Source: Luminiphilus syltensis NOR5-1B (GTDB taxonomy: Bacteria > Pseudomonadota > Gammaproteobacteria > Pseudomonadales > Halieaceae). From it: DNA of 64,000 bases. Both the position numbers and the translations under genes were made by a program. Below the pieces are notes generated by a model, which saw only the letters and a program-made list of their open reading frames with translations, ran no database searches and was not told the DNA's origin. The DNA is taken from positions 1,174,340-1,238,339 of the forward strand of contig NZ_DS999411.1 in the NCBI RefSeq assembly GCF_000158175.1, in the 5' to 3' direction. This document shows positions 51,705-61,656 of the stretch, piece after piece. Position 1 is the first letter of the stretch. Each line of letters begins with the position of its first letter.

Positions 51705-52469
51705 GTGATAGCAAAACTTCCGCTTAGTTTTTCTTTTAAATCTGCATCAGACTTAGTGCGAGTTGGCAGAGATAATGATGGGGGTTATCTTGTGTCAAGG
51801 TCTGATATTGATAATTCAGACGTCTTGATTGGGTTAGGTATCAATGATGACTGGAGTTTTGAGGACAGTTTTAAGAAATTGAAAGACGTTGAGGTTTTTG
51901 CATATGATGCAAGCGTCAGCCAGAAATACTTTTTAAAGCAATTTATAAAATCAGTTATAAGAATCGATCGTCCAAAAATAGCATTGAAGCGGTTAAAGAC
52001 ACTTCTTGAGTATCGTCGATTCTTTTTCAATCCGGGTAATCATCATCTGGAAAAATTCGTTGGAGTAGAAACAGAGGAACGCGATCGTATAACTTTAAAT
52101 TCGATATTTGAGGCCATGAGCTACCAAAATATTTTTTTAAAGATCGATATTGAAGGTTCCGAGTACCGCTGTTTAGATGCTCTCATTTCACTCCAAAGCC
52201 GCATAAGCGGCCTAGTAATTGAGTTCCATGATTGCGACATAAATCTTAAAAAAATAGAAAAATTCATAAGCGACATCAAACTTAAATTGATCCACATTCA
52301 CGCAAACAATTTTGCACCAGTTAGATCAAGCGATGGCTTGCCATTAGTATTAGAAATAACATTTAGTAAATACTGCGGAACACGAATTGAAACAGAGTTG
52401 CCACACGAATTTGATATGGCAAACTGTAGGGAACGAGACGATATTCAGCTAATCGTAGAAAAACAATGA
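51705..52469 (+). CDS. FkbM-like methyltransferase, AT-rich
   Basis: 254 residues from GTG 51705: VRVGRDNDGGYLVSRSDIDN, VLIGLGINDDWSFED, VEVFAYDASVS, IFLKIDIEGSEYRCLDALIS and LVIEFHDCDINLKKIE. This is a divergent FkbM type with unusual first motif (LGINDDWSF). Base composition is visibly AT-richer than its neighbours, suggesting recent acquisition. It starts four bases after the flippase stop. Confidence 0.85.
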   Translation: MIAKLPLSFSFKSASDLVRVGRDNDGGYLVSRSDIDNSDVLIGLGINDDWSFEDSFKKLKDVEVFAYDASVSQKYFLKQFIKSVIRIDRPKIALKRLKTLLEYRRFFFNPGNHHLEKFVGVETEERDRITLNSIFEAMSYQNIFLKIDIEGSEYRCLDALISLQSRISGLVIEFHDCDINLKKIEKFISDIKLKLIHIHANNFAPVRSSDGLPLVLEITFSKYCGTRIETELPHEFDMANCRERDDIQLIVEKQ

Positions 52470-52653
52470 TGCCAATTGGTGTTCTAGAGAGATTGCTAGA
52501 GACGCTTAAGGGGTCCGAAGAAGAGAGCTTCCCTTTGAGTCGATGTATTCCGATCTGAGGCTCACCCATGAGGCGCCAGTATTAGTCAGTAAGCAGTAAG
52601 TGGCGAGTTTCGCTAGGCGCATCTCTCTCAAAATATTAGAGACAGAGTAAACT

Positions 52654-53380
52654 ATGTTTGGAGGTACTAAAAAAGCTGTAAAAAGGCTACTTAAATCGTA
52701 TGGCTTTGACACCAATAGGCTTAGCCCCGCCTCTCATCCTAGCGCTCAGCTCTTAGCCGCAATGAACCAGGTGCGGATTGATACGGTCTTTGATATCGGC
52801 GTAAATATTGGTCAATTCGCTCAGGAACTTCGCTCGGTCGGTTTTTTTGGAAAAATCATCAGCTTTGATCCACTTACTACAGCCCATGCGCAACTCACCA
52901 TCGCCGCGGCTCGAGACCAGGAGTGGTTGGTATATCCACGGTCGGCAGTGGGTAATGAGGATGGCGAAATCGAGATCAATATCGCGGGTAACTCAGTGTC
53001 TTCATCAGTGTAGCCCATGCTCGACGCGCATTCGCCCGCTGCTGCGTGCTCTGCTTATGTTGCATCCGAGCGAACGCCTTTAGTTCGACTCGATTCGGTT
53101 TCTGTGTAGTATTTAGATGTCAATTCCCGACCCTTTATAAAAATTGACACCCAGGGTTTTGAGTGGCAGGTGCTTAACGGCGCGGTTAACACACTTAAAC
53201 AGGAGAAGGGTGTTTCGTTGGAGCTCTCGCTGGTGCCACTATACGATGGCCAGCGGCTGGCTCGAAATGATTGAGCGAATGAACCTGCAAGGATTCACGC
53301 TTTGGGCAATCCCGAAAGGCTTCACCGACCCTGCTACTGGACGCTCACTGCAGGTGGATGAGATCTTTTTGCGAAGTTGA
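52654..53380 (+). pseudogene. FkbM-family methyltransferase pseudogene
   Basis: The N-terminal part is intact: VKRLLKSYGFDTNRLSP, IDTVFDIGVNIGQFAQELRS and AVGNEDGEIEINIAGNSVSS, then a TAG at 53011-53013. Pieces continue in other frames: [79 protein letters not shown] and GRSLQVDEIFLRS. The order and content are those of a 240-residue FkbM enzyme. At least one stop and several frameshifts are needed. The catalytic SAM motif is retained, but a full enzyme cannot be made. Confidence 0.88.
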
Positions 53381-53486
53381 TTATTGCGGTATGAGTGCGG
53401 CAGGGCCGCGCGCAGGTGATATATTATCCATGGAAAAAATTTACGCTCGCCCTCAACCTTAAGCCAATTAATAGGGTTCACTTAGT

Positions 53487-54611
53487 TTGAAAAAAGCACT
53501 GATAACTGGCATCACCGGCCAAGATGGCGCCTACTTGGCTGAACTTTTGCTTGAGAAAGGGTACGAAGTACATGGCATAAAACGCCGTGCTTCGCAGTTC
53601 AACACTCAGCGGATTGATCACCTTTACCAAGATCCACATGTCGAGCATCAACGCCTAGTGCTGCACTATGGAGACCTTACCGACTCGTCAAACTTGACGC
53701 GCATTTTAAGTGAAGTTCGACCCGATGAGGTTTATAACCTTGGTGCTCAGTCGCATGTGGCGGTTTCTTTTGAGTCGCCGGAATACACCGCTGATGTTGA
53801 TGCCATGGGGGCACTTCGACTGCTAGAGGCGATCCGCTTCCTCGGTTTTCAAAAGAAAACGCGTTTCTATCAGGCATCAACGTCGGAGCTTTTTGGTCTC
53901 GTCCAAGAGACGCCGCAAAAAGAAACAACGCCATTCTATCCACGCTCTCCCTATGCAGTTGCCAAGCTATATGCATATTGGATAACCGTTAACTATCGGG
54001 AGGCTTACGGCATGTACGCGTGCAACGGCATCCTGTTTAACCACGAGTCTCCTAAACGAGGTGAAACGTTTGTGACCCGAAAAATAACACGGGGATTGGC
54101 CAATGTAGCTCTGGGGCTGGAGAGTTGCTTATATATGGGCAATATGGATGCACTCCGCGATTGGGGCCATGCTAAAGATTATGTGAGGATGCAGTGGATG
54201 ATGCTACAACAGGAGCGACCGGAGGATTTCGTTATAGCGACCGGTGCCCAACACTCGGTCCGTGAATTCATTATGTGGTCAGCGCGCGAATTAGGGATTG
54301 AATTGGTGTTCGAAGGGGTTGGAGTCGAGGAAGTTGCGAGGGTTTCATCAGTCACCAGCGAAGATGCGCCTGCGGTATCCGTGGGCGACATTTTGATTAG
54401 AGTGGATCCGAGATACTTTCGGCCCGCTGAGGTAGAGACGTTATTGGGCGACCCATCCAAAGCAATGAATACGCTTGGTTGGAGGCCCGAAATTACGGCG
54501 CAGGAAATGTGCGCAGAAATGATTGCTGAGGACTTGAAGATCGCGCGACGCCATGCGTTTTTGGATCAGCACGGGCATGGGATATCAGTTTCAGTAGAGA
54601 ATCCTCAATAA
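53487..54611 (+). CDS. gmd: GDP-mannose 4,6-dehydratase
   Basis: 374 residues, full length: [89 protein letters not shown] (Tyr-x3-Lys), [17 protein letters not shown] and [20 protein letters not shown]. Gmd converts GDP-D-mannose to GDP-4-keto-6-deoxymannose, the substrate of the next gene. Start TTG 53487. The stop overlaps fcl by TAATG. Confidence 0.97.
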   Translation: MKKALITGITGQDGAYLAELLLEKGYEVHGIKRRASQFNTQRIDHLYQDPHVEHQRLVLHYGDLTDSSNLTRILSEVRPDEVYNLGAQSHVAVSFESPEYTADVDAMGALRLLEAIRFLGFQKKTRFYQASTSELFGLVQETPQKETTPFYPRSPYAVAKLYAYWITVNYREAYGMYACNGILFNHESPKRGETFVTRKITRGLANVALGLESCLYMGNMDALRDWGHAKDYVRMQWMMLQQERPEDFVIATGAQHSVREFIMWSARELGIELVFEGVGVEEVARVSSVTSEDAPAVSVGDILIRVDPRYFRPAEVETLLGDPSKAMNTLGWRPEITAQEMCAEMIAEDLKIARRHAFLDQHGHGISVSVENPQ

Positions 54612-55582
54612 TGAAGCACCACGGCCCGACCATAATTTTCGTCGCGGGCCATACTGGTATGGTGGGCAGCGCGATTGTGCGTCAGCTTCATGGTAACCCC
54701 AACATAGAATTGGTTACCAGGGCCCGCTCTCAGCTCGACCTGACCAATCAACACCAAGTTTCACAGTTTTTCAAAGAGAAGGCGCTTGATCAGGTTTACC
54801 TCGCTGCCGCCAAGGTTGGCGGCATATACGCTAACAACACGTATCCCGGCGAATTTATTTATCAGAATCTTATGATTCAGGCAAATGTGATTCACGGCGC
54901 ATTCACTGCAGGCATAAGGAAATTGCTGTTTCTAGGATCAAGTTGTATTTATCCCCGGCTCGCTGAACAGCCGATTTCCGAGGAAACCCTACTAACCGGA
55001 CCGCTAGAGCCAACCAATGAGCCCTACGCCATCGCAAAAATTGCAGGAATAAAGCTATGCGAGAGCTATAACCGGCAGTACGGATCTGAACGAGGCATTG
55101 ATTATCGAAGCGTGATGCCTACTAATCTTTATGGCCCTGGTGATAATTACCATCTAGAAGACAGTCATGTTATTCCAGCTTTGATTCGAAGGTTTCATGA
55201 AGCGAAAGAAAATAACACGCCGGTTGTAAAGGTCTGGGGCACTGGCAAGCCAAAGCGAGAGTTTCTGTATGTTGATGATATGGCACGAGCCTGCGTGTAC
55301 ATCATGAATCTCGATAAAGCCGAGTACAGTGAATATACCAAGCCAGGGTGTAGTCATGTAAACGTCGGCGCGGGTGCTGATATCGCCATTAAAGATTTGG
55401 CCGAATTGATTGCAGATGTAGTCGGATATGTGGGAGCGATAGCATTCGACTCAAGCATGCCAGACGGTAGTCCGCGCAAACTTATGAATAGTAATCGTAT
55501 TTTAAACCTCGGCTGGCGATCCGAAACGAGTCTTAGAAACGGGCTGGCTAAAGCATATTCAGACTTTAAGAAGAAGAGTTGA
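54611..55582 (+). CDS. fcl: GDP-L-fucose synthase
   Basis: 323 residues: [80 protein letters not shown] (Tyr-x3-Lys), [13 protein letters not shown] and [15 protein letters not shown], the Fcl/WcaG signature. It epimerises and reduces the Gmd product to GDP-L-fucose. Coupled to gmd. Together they show that fucose, or a derivative, is in the glycan. The end abuts a flippase relic. Confidence 0.97.
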   Translation: MKHHGPTIIFVAGHTGMVGSAIVRQLHGNPNIELVTRARSQLDLTNQHQVSQFFKEKALDQVYLAAAKVGGIYANNTYPGEFIYQNLMIQANVIHGAFTAGIRKLLFLGSSCIYPRLAEQPISEETLLTGPLEPTNEPYAIAKIAGIKLCESYNRQYGSERGIDYRSVMPTNLYGPGDNYHLEDSHVIPALIRRFHEAKENNTPVVKVWGTGKPKREFLYVDDMARACVYIMNLDKAEYSEYTKPGCSHVNVGAGADIAIKDLAELIADVVGYVGAIAFDSSMPDGSPRKLMNSNRILNLGWRSETSLRNGLAKAYSDFKKKS

Positions 55583-55957
55583 ATATCGTTCTCTTTTTTC
55601 TTAACCGTCGTATTGCGCATCGCCCCAGCTTGATAAAAATCATCGATAACATCAGCTGGCTGTTCTTCGACAAACTCCGACGTCTGGGCGTAGGAGTTTG
55701 ACGGTGTTTGGATTGCTCGTTACCTTGGCCCTCAGCAAATCGGGCAATTGAACTTCGCGACTTCCTTCCTTGGCTGACTTGGCGGCATCGCCGCGTTGGG
55801 CCTGCAGGCTATCTTTATACGCGATATTGTGCGTGATCCCAATTGTATGGGCGAAACATTGGGTACATAAGCGGTACTGCAACTCATAGGGGGCTTAGTG
55901 GTCTATTTGTTGTGCCTAGTTGGCACCGCATACCTCAAGCCGGATGATACCATCTCG
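55579..55957 (+). pseudogene. Wzx flippase relic (N-terminal third)
   Basis: Pieces line up with residues 1-130 of the intact flippase at 37578: [78 protein letters not shown] and AVLQLIGGLVVY. A frameshift follows GVGV and there are at least two in-frame stops. The match ends at PDDTIS, where IS3-like sequence begins. The insertion probably removed the rest. The relic begins within six bases of the fcl stop. Confidence 0.87.
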
Positions 55958-57200
55958 TATTATTGTGCGCCGTCAAAGCAAGACTGACCAATAGGCCTGA
56001 TTCACCAAGAGAGGCTTCTGCTACTTTTAAACTGATGCAGAGGCGTCTCATTATGAGCGTGTCCAACACTGAGAAGACGGTTAAGGATATCCGTCGCAAG
56101 TTCTCCACTGAGGAAAAGGTCCGCATTGTTCTGGATGGCCTGCGGGGCGAGAGTTAGATCCGTGAACTGTGCCGCAAGGAAGGCATTAACCCCAGCCTTT
56201 ACTACTGCTGGAGCAAGGACTTCCGTGAAGCCGGCATGATGCGGCTGGACGGAGATACGTCTCGTGAAGCTAATACGTATGAAGTCCAAGCGCCAGAACA
56301 AGAATCCAAAGCATGCGGTGGCTGAGCTGTAGTAGTTCCACCGCTGGTATCGGTCCTATGAGCAGGGTGGTCTGGAGGGCCTTGAGAATCAAAGCCGGGC
56401 GGTACGCCAGCATTGGAATCGTATCCCTGATTCGGTCCGGGAACTGATTGTGGACGTCGCGCTTGAGCCTCCTGACCTGACACCCCGGGAACTGGCCTGG
56501 CACATCACCGACACCCATGACTACTTTGTCTCGGAATTCAATGTCTATCGGGTTCTCAAGGGCCATGATCTAATCACCCGCCCCAAGTTTGTCGTGGTGA
56601 ACGCCTCGGACAAGTTCCAGAACGCAACATGCAGGATCAATTAGCTGTGGCAAACCGACTTCACCTATTTCCGGGTAGTAGGCTGGGGTTGGTACTCCCT
56701 GCCCACGGCGTTAGCTGCTTACTCCCGCTACATCATCAGCTGGCGGCTGACGACCACGGTGGCAACTGCAGATGCAACAGACACGCTGGAGGACGCCCCC
56801 TTTCCGAGGCGAGAGCCGAGCACAAGCCACACCTGTTATCGGATAACGGACCCTGCTACATCAGCGGTGAGCTTAAATCCTGGTTGCAGCACTTGGATAA
56901 GGAACACACCCGAGGAGCGCCTGATCACACGATGAAGCAGGGCAAGATCGGGCGTTATCACCGCTCAATGAAGAATGTAGTGAAGCTAGAGCATTACTAC
57001 TTCCCATGGGAATTGGAAAAGGCCATTGCCGCGTGGGTGGATGATTACAACTACGAGTCCGCTGGACAATGACACACCAGCCAACATGTTTGAAGGCCGG
57101 CGCAACGAAATTCTGGATCAACGGGCGCTGGTTAAGGCCAGGACTATGACAAAGCGGAAAAAACACAACCTGCAATTAGCAGGCTAGACTGGAGAAGCAA
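55958..57200 (+). mobile_element. Degenerate IS3-family insertion sequence
   Basis: OrfA begins at 56053 (VKDIRRKFSTEEKVRIVLDG, then LRGES, stop at 56155, IRELCRKEGINPSLYYCWSK). OrfB pieces follow: RELIVDVALEPPDLTPRELA, YFVSEFNVYRVLKGHDLITR, WQTDFTYFRVVGWGWYSLPT, LLSDNGPCYISGELKSWLQH and RYHRSMKNVVKLEHYYFPWE. Frames are broken repeatedly. The catalytic Glu of QGKIERYHRS is Gly (56950-56952). The ends are uncertain by tens of bases; no terminal repeats could be proved. The element is dead. Confidence 0.85.
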
Positions 57201-57234
57201 CTGGCAGAAAAGTGTCTCTTAGAAAACGGCCCGA

Positions 57235-57930
57235 TTGGTACCAGATCCCTTGCAGACATACAGACTGAATCGGTATGCGAGGGTCTTTTAATGCGGGATT
57301 GGCCAGTAACGTGCATTCATTGTACTTTAGTACCTTAAAGTATCGCGACCGCTAGACTACGGATTTACACGAAATTTGTTAGGGCTGCCTAGTGACGTCC
57401 CGTTGCTTGCGTTCGGTGCAATTGGTGGCGGGGAAGATGTAAGAAAGGGTTTAGATTTGCTTGATGAGGCGCTTAGCTATCTCCGCGAAGAGTCCCGAAC
57501 TAGAAATATGCTGTTGGTCATATTCTTGCAGCACGCGCCCCAATCACAATTAGATCTAGGTTTTCCGATTCATTACACTGGACATCTACAAGATGGCCTT
57601 AGCCTGTGCGCACTATAGCGCTAGCGAGGTCAAAGTGGTGTCTTCACGCCAAGAAGCCTTCGGGCAAACCGCGCGAGAAGCCCATGCGTGCGGCACGCCA
57701 GTTGTTGCGTTTAATATAGGCGGACTACCCGGCACCATTGACCACAAACGTACGGGGTATCTGGCGACCCATTTGATACTGAGGATCTAGCTCAAGGCAT
57801 TGCATGGGTTTTGGACGAGCGAAGCACTAACAGACTGAGAAGCCAAGCTCGCCAACAGGCAGAGCGAAAATTCGCTTGTTCAGATATTGAAGCGCATTAC
57901 GCGGCGATGTATGCCGGTGCGTTGGCTTAA
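57235..57930 (+). pseudogene. Glycosyltransferase family 4 relic
   Basis: It follows the C-terminal half of the intact GT4 at 46634 in order: EGLLMRDWPVT, LGLPSDVPLLAFGAIGGGED, VRKGLDLLDEALSYLRE, SQLDLGFPIHYTGHLQDGLS, SRQEAFGQTAREAHACGTPV, VAFNIGGLPGTIDHKRTGYL and a last piece DIEAHYAAMYAGALA. Frames break at about 57360, 57600 and 57780. The N-terminal half is absent. It is the 3' flank of the IS3 relic. Confidence 0.88.
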
Positions 57931-58279
57931 TCGTCCTAGTGAGCTATTTCTCGCAGCGTATTAAAACTGCATCGAAATGGTTACCGGAGCGACGGTATTC
58001 TGTAGCATTATAGGGGTGCTTTTGCCGCGAATGCAGTAGTTTTCTGATTTCGGGAGCTTTCTTAGGTCGGACGAACCTACCTAGGCTTCGCAAACACTTC
58101 TGGCCTATCTCTGGGGTGCCGATTTTCAAGTAACAACCACAAAGCAGCTGGAAGACGCCGGTCACTAGAATATTTACATATTGGACGTAGGGGTTAATCC
58201 GGGTGGGTAATAATATATGCTTACCAAAAAAATAATCATCGAGATGTTGAAGCTCAGCCCAAATCGGCCAAGTCGTTAA
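57931..58279. other. Decayed region between two pseudogenes
   Basis: About 350 bases. Plus-strand frames give short pieces with stops (for example YILDVGVNPGG, which weakly recalls an FkbM SAM motif), so this may be another ruined gene. The 123-residue minus-strand open frame shows no features and is not called. Confidence 0.4.
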
Positions 58280-59234
58280 ATGAAATCGGCGTTGATTTTT
58301 GGGGTTACGGGCCAAGATGGTAGCTTGTTGGCCACCCTACTTTTAAAAAGAGGCTATCACGTCTTTGGCGTTACAAGACGTCCTTCCTCCGAGATCCAGT
58401 GCAACCTGAATAAATTAAATATACGTGACAGAATAAAGATTTTGGTTGCTGATGTCGTTGACTTCCAAAGTGTTCTTGAAATCGTAGGATCAATCAACCC
58501 CAACGAAATCTACATGCTAAGTGGTCAGTCGTCGGTCGGCACTTCGTTTTCGAGCCCTCGTGAAACCATCGAGAGCTTTTCGAACGCAACTCTAAATGTT
58601 TTAGAAGCATGTAGACTCTCCTACTCTAGTAGCAGAGTATATATTGCCGGTTCCAGTGAATGCTTTGGAAACACCCCCATTAAGGGAGCAACAGAAATTA
58701 CAGCATTCAACCCGCTTAGCCCGTACGCTGTAGGAAAAGTGTCATCATACTATCTAGCTAGAAATTAAAGGTCGTTTATGGCCTTTATGCGTGTACTGGT
58801 CTTTTGTTCAATCATGAGTCGCCTCTGAGAGGAGGTAGGTATGTGACGAAAAAGATATGTGATGCTGCAGTTGCCATATCTGAAGGGCGGAAAAAATGCC
58901 TCACGCTTGGGCGCCTCGATATCGTCCGTGATTGGGGTGGGCTCCTGACTTCGTAGAGGCGATGTGGCTAATGCTGCAAGGCTCATTGCCACGTGATTAT
59001 GTTGTCGGAACAGGGGTTCCGTGTTCATTGGAGTCTTTTGTGGATAAGGCATTTGCGTTTCGAGGCTTGAATTACAAGAACTTCGTAACGCAAACTAATG
59101 AGTTAACTCGCCCGCAGGAAATTGACTTTAGCGTAGCCAACCCGCAAAGAGTAAAGATCGACTTAGGCTGGGAAGCTAAAAGGACAGTCGATGATGTAAT
59201 CGCCGGTTTCATTGAGGGGGATGACATCACCTAA
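58280..59234 (+). pseudogene. GDP-mannose dehydratase-like SDR pseudogene
   Basis: A broken paralogue of the 49155 gene. GVTGQDGSLLATLLLKRGYH, YMLSGQSSVGTSF, SSECFGN, NPLSPYAVGKVSSYY run to a stop after LARN (58766). The frame shifts there ([17 protein letters not shown] follows) and shifts again at about 58935 ([14 protein letters not shown]), then stays open through PLGW-like IDLGWEAKRT to the end. Two small indels explain it. Otherwise the sequence is well kept, so inactivation is recent. Confidence 0.9.
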
Positions 59235-59254
59235 ACAAACGAATATGAGGATTT

Positions 59255-60394
59255 TTGAAGGTGAGTCAAAGTATATATTGGTTGGATATTTACAATAGAG
59301 ATCCTCAGTTTCTTTCAGTTGCTTCATATTCCTTAACTGAGGCGGGTTTCTCAGTTATCTTTTCGGGCCCCGGGGGAAAATATTCATGGGATCTCTGCGG
59401 TCAACATGAATGCTTACCCGCATTGGGTTTTGGCAGCTTTTTAAAAATGCCACAATTGTCCACCGGCATCGTGAACTTCTTGCGACGTGCGGCGCGAACA
59501 AGATCTGTCTTAATATATACGACGAGCCTGCGCCTTCCATATATTGATGCATGCATAATGCTGGGCGCGAAGATTTTAAAGGTTAATGTGATCCATATTG
59601 TGCATAAGCCTTTCCCCAACTGCTTAGTTAAGCAAATAAAACCTAGCCGAGCTGTAAGATGTTTTTATGGCCTAGCGGGCGAGATTGTGACCTTATCAAA
59701 CTATACGAAAAGAAAACTGGTAGAATCTCGCTTAGCGAGTCAGGCTGTAACTACATCGGTTGCAATGCCATCCTATAAACGCTGGTTTGATTGGCGAGGT
59801 GTGGCTGGTTCAATTGCTTCCTGCCAAGAAGACTTGAAGAATCTGGTGCCAAGCATGTCGGGAAAGATTGTGGTGTCGTTTCTGTCGAACGCTCGACAAG
59901 AAAACGGCTATTTCGAGATCTTGGACTATCTAGCTTCTAACAAATTTGAGGACATATTTTTTATTTTTCTTGTTGGTGGAAGGCTTAACAACCAGGCAGA
60001 TACCAGCACAGGAGATAGTTTGGCCCCAAACTATGGAGCCATAATAAGGCGCCGCTACAGTGACGAGGAATTGACTTTTTTATTACAGAGCAGCGATGCC
60101 GTTATCACCCCATACACTGCTGCGACGCAAAGTAGCGTTATCACCTGCGCACTTGGCTTTGGCTGCCAGCTTATTTCTACCTCCGTTGGCGCTTGTGAAG
60201 AGCAGATTCCTAACGGAATGGGCAACACGTTTAACTTCAGTGACGCCGGACAACTTGAGGCGGCTCTAAATAATCTAAAAAAACTGACAGCCAAGGAGCG
60301 TTTAAATCGATCTAAGCGGTATGAAAAGTTTCTCGAACGAAACGCATTTACTGCAAGGTTTGTGGAGGTGAAGAGCCGAAGTGAAGCTTGCTAA
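59255..60394 (+). CDS. Glycosyltransferase, GT-B type
   Basis: 379 residues. The N-terminal part (MKVSQSIYWLDIYNRDPQFL) and the C-terminal donor half (IVVSFLSNARQENGYFEILD, SDAVITPYTAATQSSVITCA, LGFGCQLISTSVGACEEQIP) resemble GT4 or WcaK/RfaG-like enzymes, divergent. The E-x7-E motif is absent, with TPYTAATQSS in its place, so the exact family is uncertain. Start TTG 59255 has GAGGA upstream; GTG 59261 is an alternative. It overlaps the acetyltransferase by 14 bases. Confidence 0.78.
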   Translation: MKVSQSIYWLDIYNRDPQFLSVASYSLTEAGFSVIFSGPGGKYSWDLCGQHECLPALGFGSFLKMPQLSTGIVNFLRRAARTRSVLIYTTSLRLPYIDACIMLGAKILKVNVIHIVHKPFPNCLVKQIKPSRAVRCFYGLAGEIVTLSNYTKRKLVESRLASQAVTTSVAMPSYKRWFDWRGVAGSIASCQEDLKNLVPSMSGKIVVSFLSNARQENGYFEILDYLASNKFEDIFFIFLVGGRLNNQADTSTGDSLAPNYGAIIRRRYSDEELTFLLQSSDAVITPYTAATQSSVITCALGFGCQLISTSVGACEEQIPNGMGNTFNFSDAGQLEAALNNLKKLTAKERLNRSKRYEKFLERNAFTARFVEVKSRSEAC

Positions 60395-60893
60395 ATACAT
60401 GGGGAAGAATCTCATCCGATTTATTTATAGTCTATTAATATTTAACGCTTGGAGAATTCTATTTCTTAGGCTGCTAGGCATTCGAATCGGCGACAACTGC
60501 TTTATTGCTAGGAGTGTCTATTTTTATACGTTTCGTGGCCTTTCGATTGGTGATTGTGTCAGAATTGAATGGGGTTGCGTCTTGGATAGTCGGGGCGGAT
60601 TAAAAATTGGAGACGGAGCCAGAATATCTCCCATGGTGACAGTCCTGACACAAGATCACGACATCAATAACAATTCGTTTCCCCTTAGAGACCGCGCGGT
60701 AACTGTCAATAATGAAGTGGTTATATTTTTTGGCTGCGTAATTTTGCCGGGGGTTGTTTTAGGCCACGGATCCATAATAGCCGCTGGTACCGTCGTCCAT
60801 AGGTCCGTCGGAGCGTGGGACGTGGTAGGAACAAATGGACAGAATGTAATAGGGAAAAGAGCGCCTCTCACGGATGGAAAAAACGGATCTTAG
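60381..60893 (+). CDS. Left-handed beta-helix acyltransferase (WcaF/maltose acetyltransferase-like)
   Basis: 170 residues. Hexapeptide repeats (IRIGDNCFIARSVYF, LSIGDCVRIEWGCVLDSRGG, LKIGDGARISPMVTVLTQDH) with the catalytic His in TQDHDIN. Ends VILPGVVLGHGSIIAAGTVV, VVGTNGQNVIGKR. It probably O-acetylates a sugar using acetyl-CoA. A hydrophobic N-terminal helix (IRFIYSLLIFNAWRILFL) is typical of the membrane-associated WcaF-type. Start GTG 60381. It overlaps the next gene by 20 bases. Confidence 0.9.
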   Translation: MKLAKYMGKNLIRFIYSLLIFNAWRILFLRLLGIRIGDNCFIARSVYFYTFRGLSIGDCVRIEWGCVLDSRGGLKIGDGARISPMVTVLTQDHDINNNSFPLRDRAVTVNNEVVIFFGCVILPGVVLGHGSIIAAGTVVHRSVGAWDVVGTNGQNVIGKRAPLTDGKNGS

Positions 60894-61656
60894 TATTGTA
60901 ACGCCTTTATATAACGCAGCAGACACCTTGCCGGAGGCACTATCTTCCGTTCAAGCCTTGTCTAATCAGGTGCGCTTAGAGCATATTATTATTAATAACA
61001 TGTCGGACGACGGTAGCTCTGAGCTTGTTAGATCCTACCGGCAGGAAGCGAAGTACAAAGTTCGAGAAATAAAAGAGCCTGATGGTGGGATTTATGAAGC
61101 TATGAATAAAGGAATTCAGATTAGCGACGGCGCATCTATTTTGATATTAAATGCCGATGATATTGTAGCTGTGAATGGTACTGTCGGACAATTACACTTA
61201 CTTACCCAAGGTTGCGACCTTGTCGGTGGAATTGTAACTAAGTTCTCTGGAAAACAGAATGTGGCGGAGGGAATAAGACAAGCGGGAACTAAGGATTGGC
61301 ACCCAAATCTAAAGGGATTTCTAGAAGGCACCTCGTTTCGGCCGCCGTTTTCGCACGTTGGAATGGTTGCTAAGCGCACTTGCTATGAGGCCATTGGTAA
61401 TTATGATTGCTCCTACAGGGTGGCGGCCGATGTTGATTGGATGTTTAGAGCGAGAGGAGCTGGTCTGAAGTTCGGTGCAGTCAATACAGTGGTTGGATAT
61501 TTTCGGGCTGGTGGCCGGAGTTCCAACGGGTCGTGGATAAGAGAGTATTACCAATTATTAAGAAGACATGACGAATCCTCTATTCGATGCAAGGCCTTTA
61601 TTTTTCGGGTATATTTAAATCATTTTTTGCGGTCAGTTATAAAGAGCGTCTATTGA
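60874..61656 (+). CDS. Glycosyltransferase family 2 (WcaA-like)
   Basis: 260 residues: LSIVTPLYNAADTLPEALSS, HIIINNMSDDGSSELVRSYR, EPDGGIYEAMNKGIQISDGA, ILILNADDIVAV with the DXD-equivalent NADD, and FSHVGMVAKRTCYEAIGNYD, CSYRVAADVDWMFRARGAG. This is the SpsA/WcaE-type GT2 subfamily characteristic of colanic-acid-like loci. Start ATG 60874 lies within the preceding gene. The stop and the next start overlap as TGATG. Confidence 0.93.
   Translation: MEKTDLSIVTPLYNAADTLPEALSSVQALSNQVRLEHIIINNMSDDGSSELVRSYRQEAKYKVREIKEPDGGIYEAMNKGIQISDGASILILNADDIVAVNGTVGQLHLLTQGCDLVGGIVTKFSGKQNVAEGIRQAGTKDWHPNLKGFLEGTSFRPPFSHVGMVAKRTCYEAIGNYDCSYRVAADVDWMFRARGAGLKFGAVNTVVGYFRAGGRSSNGSWIREYYQLLRRHDESSIRCKAFIFRVYLNHFLRSVIKSVY

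Noticed and set aside
57944..58315. 123-residue minus-strand open frame
   Set aside because: Opposes decayed plus-strand coding pieces and shows no features.
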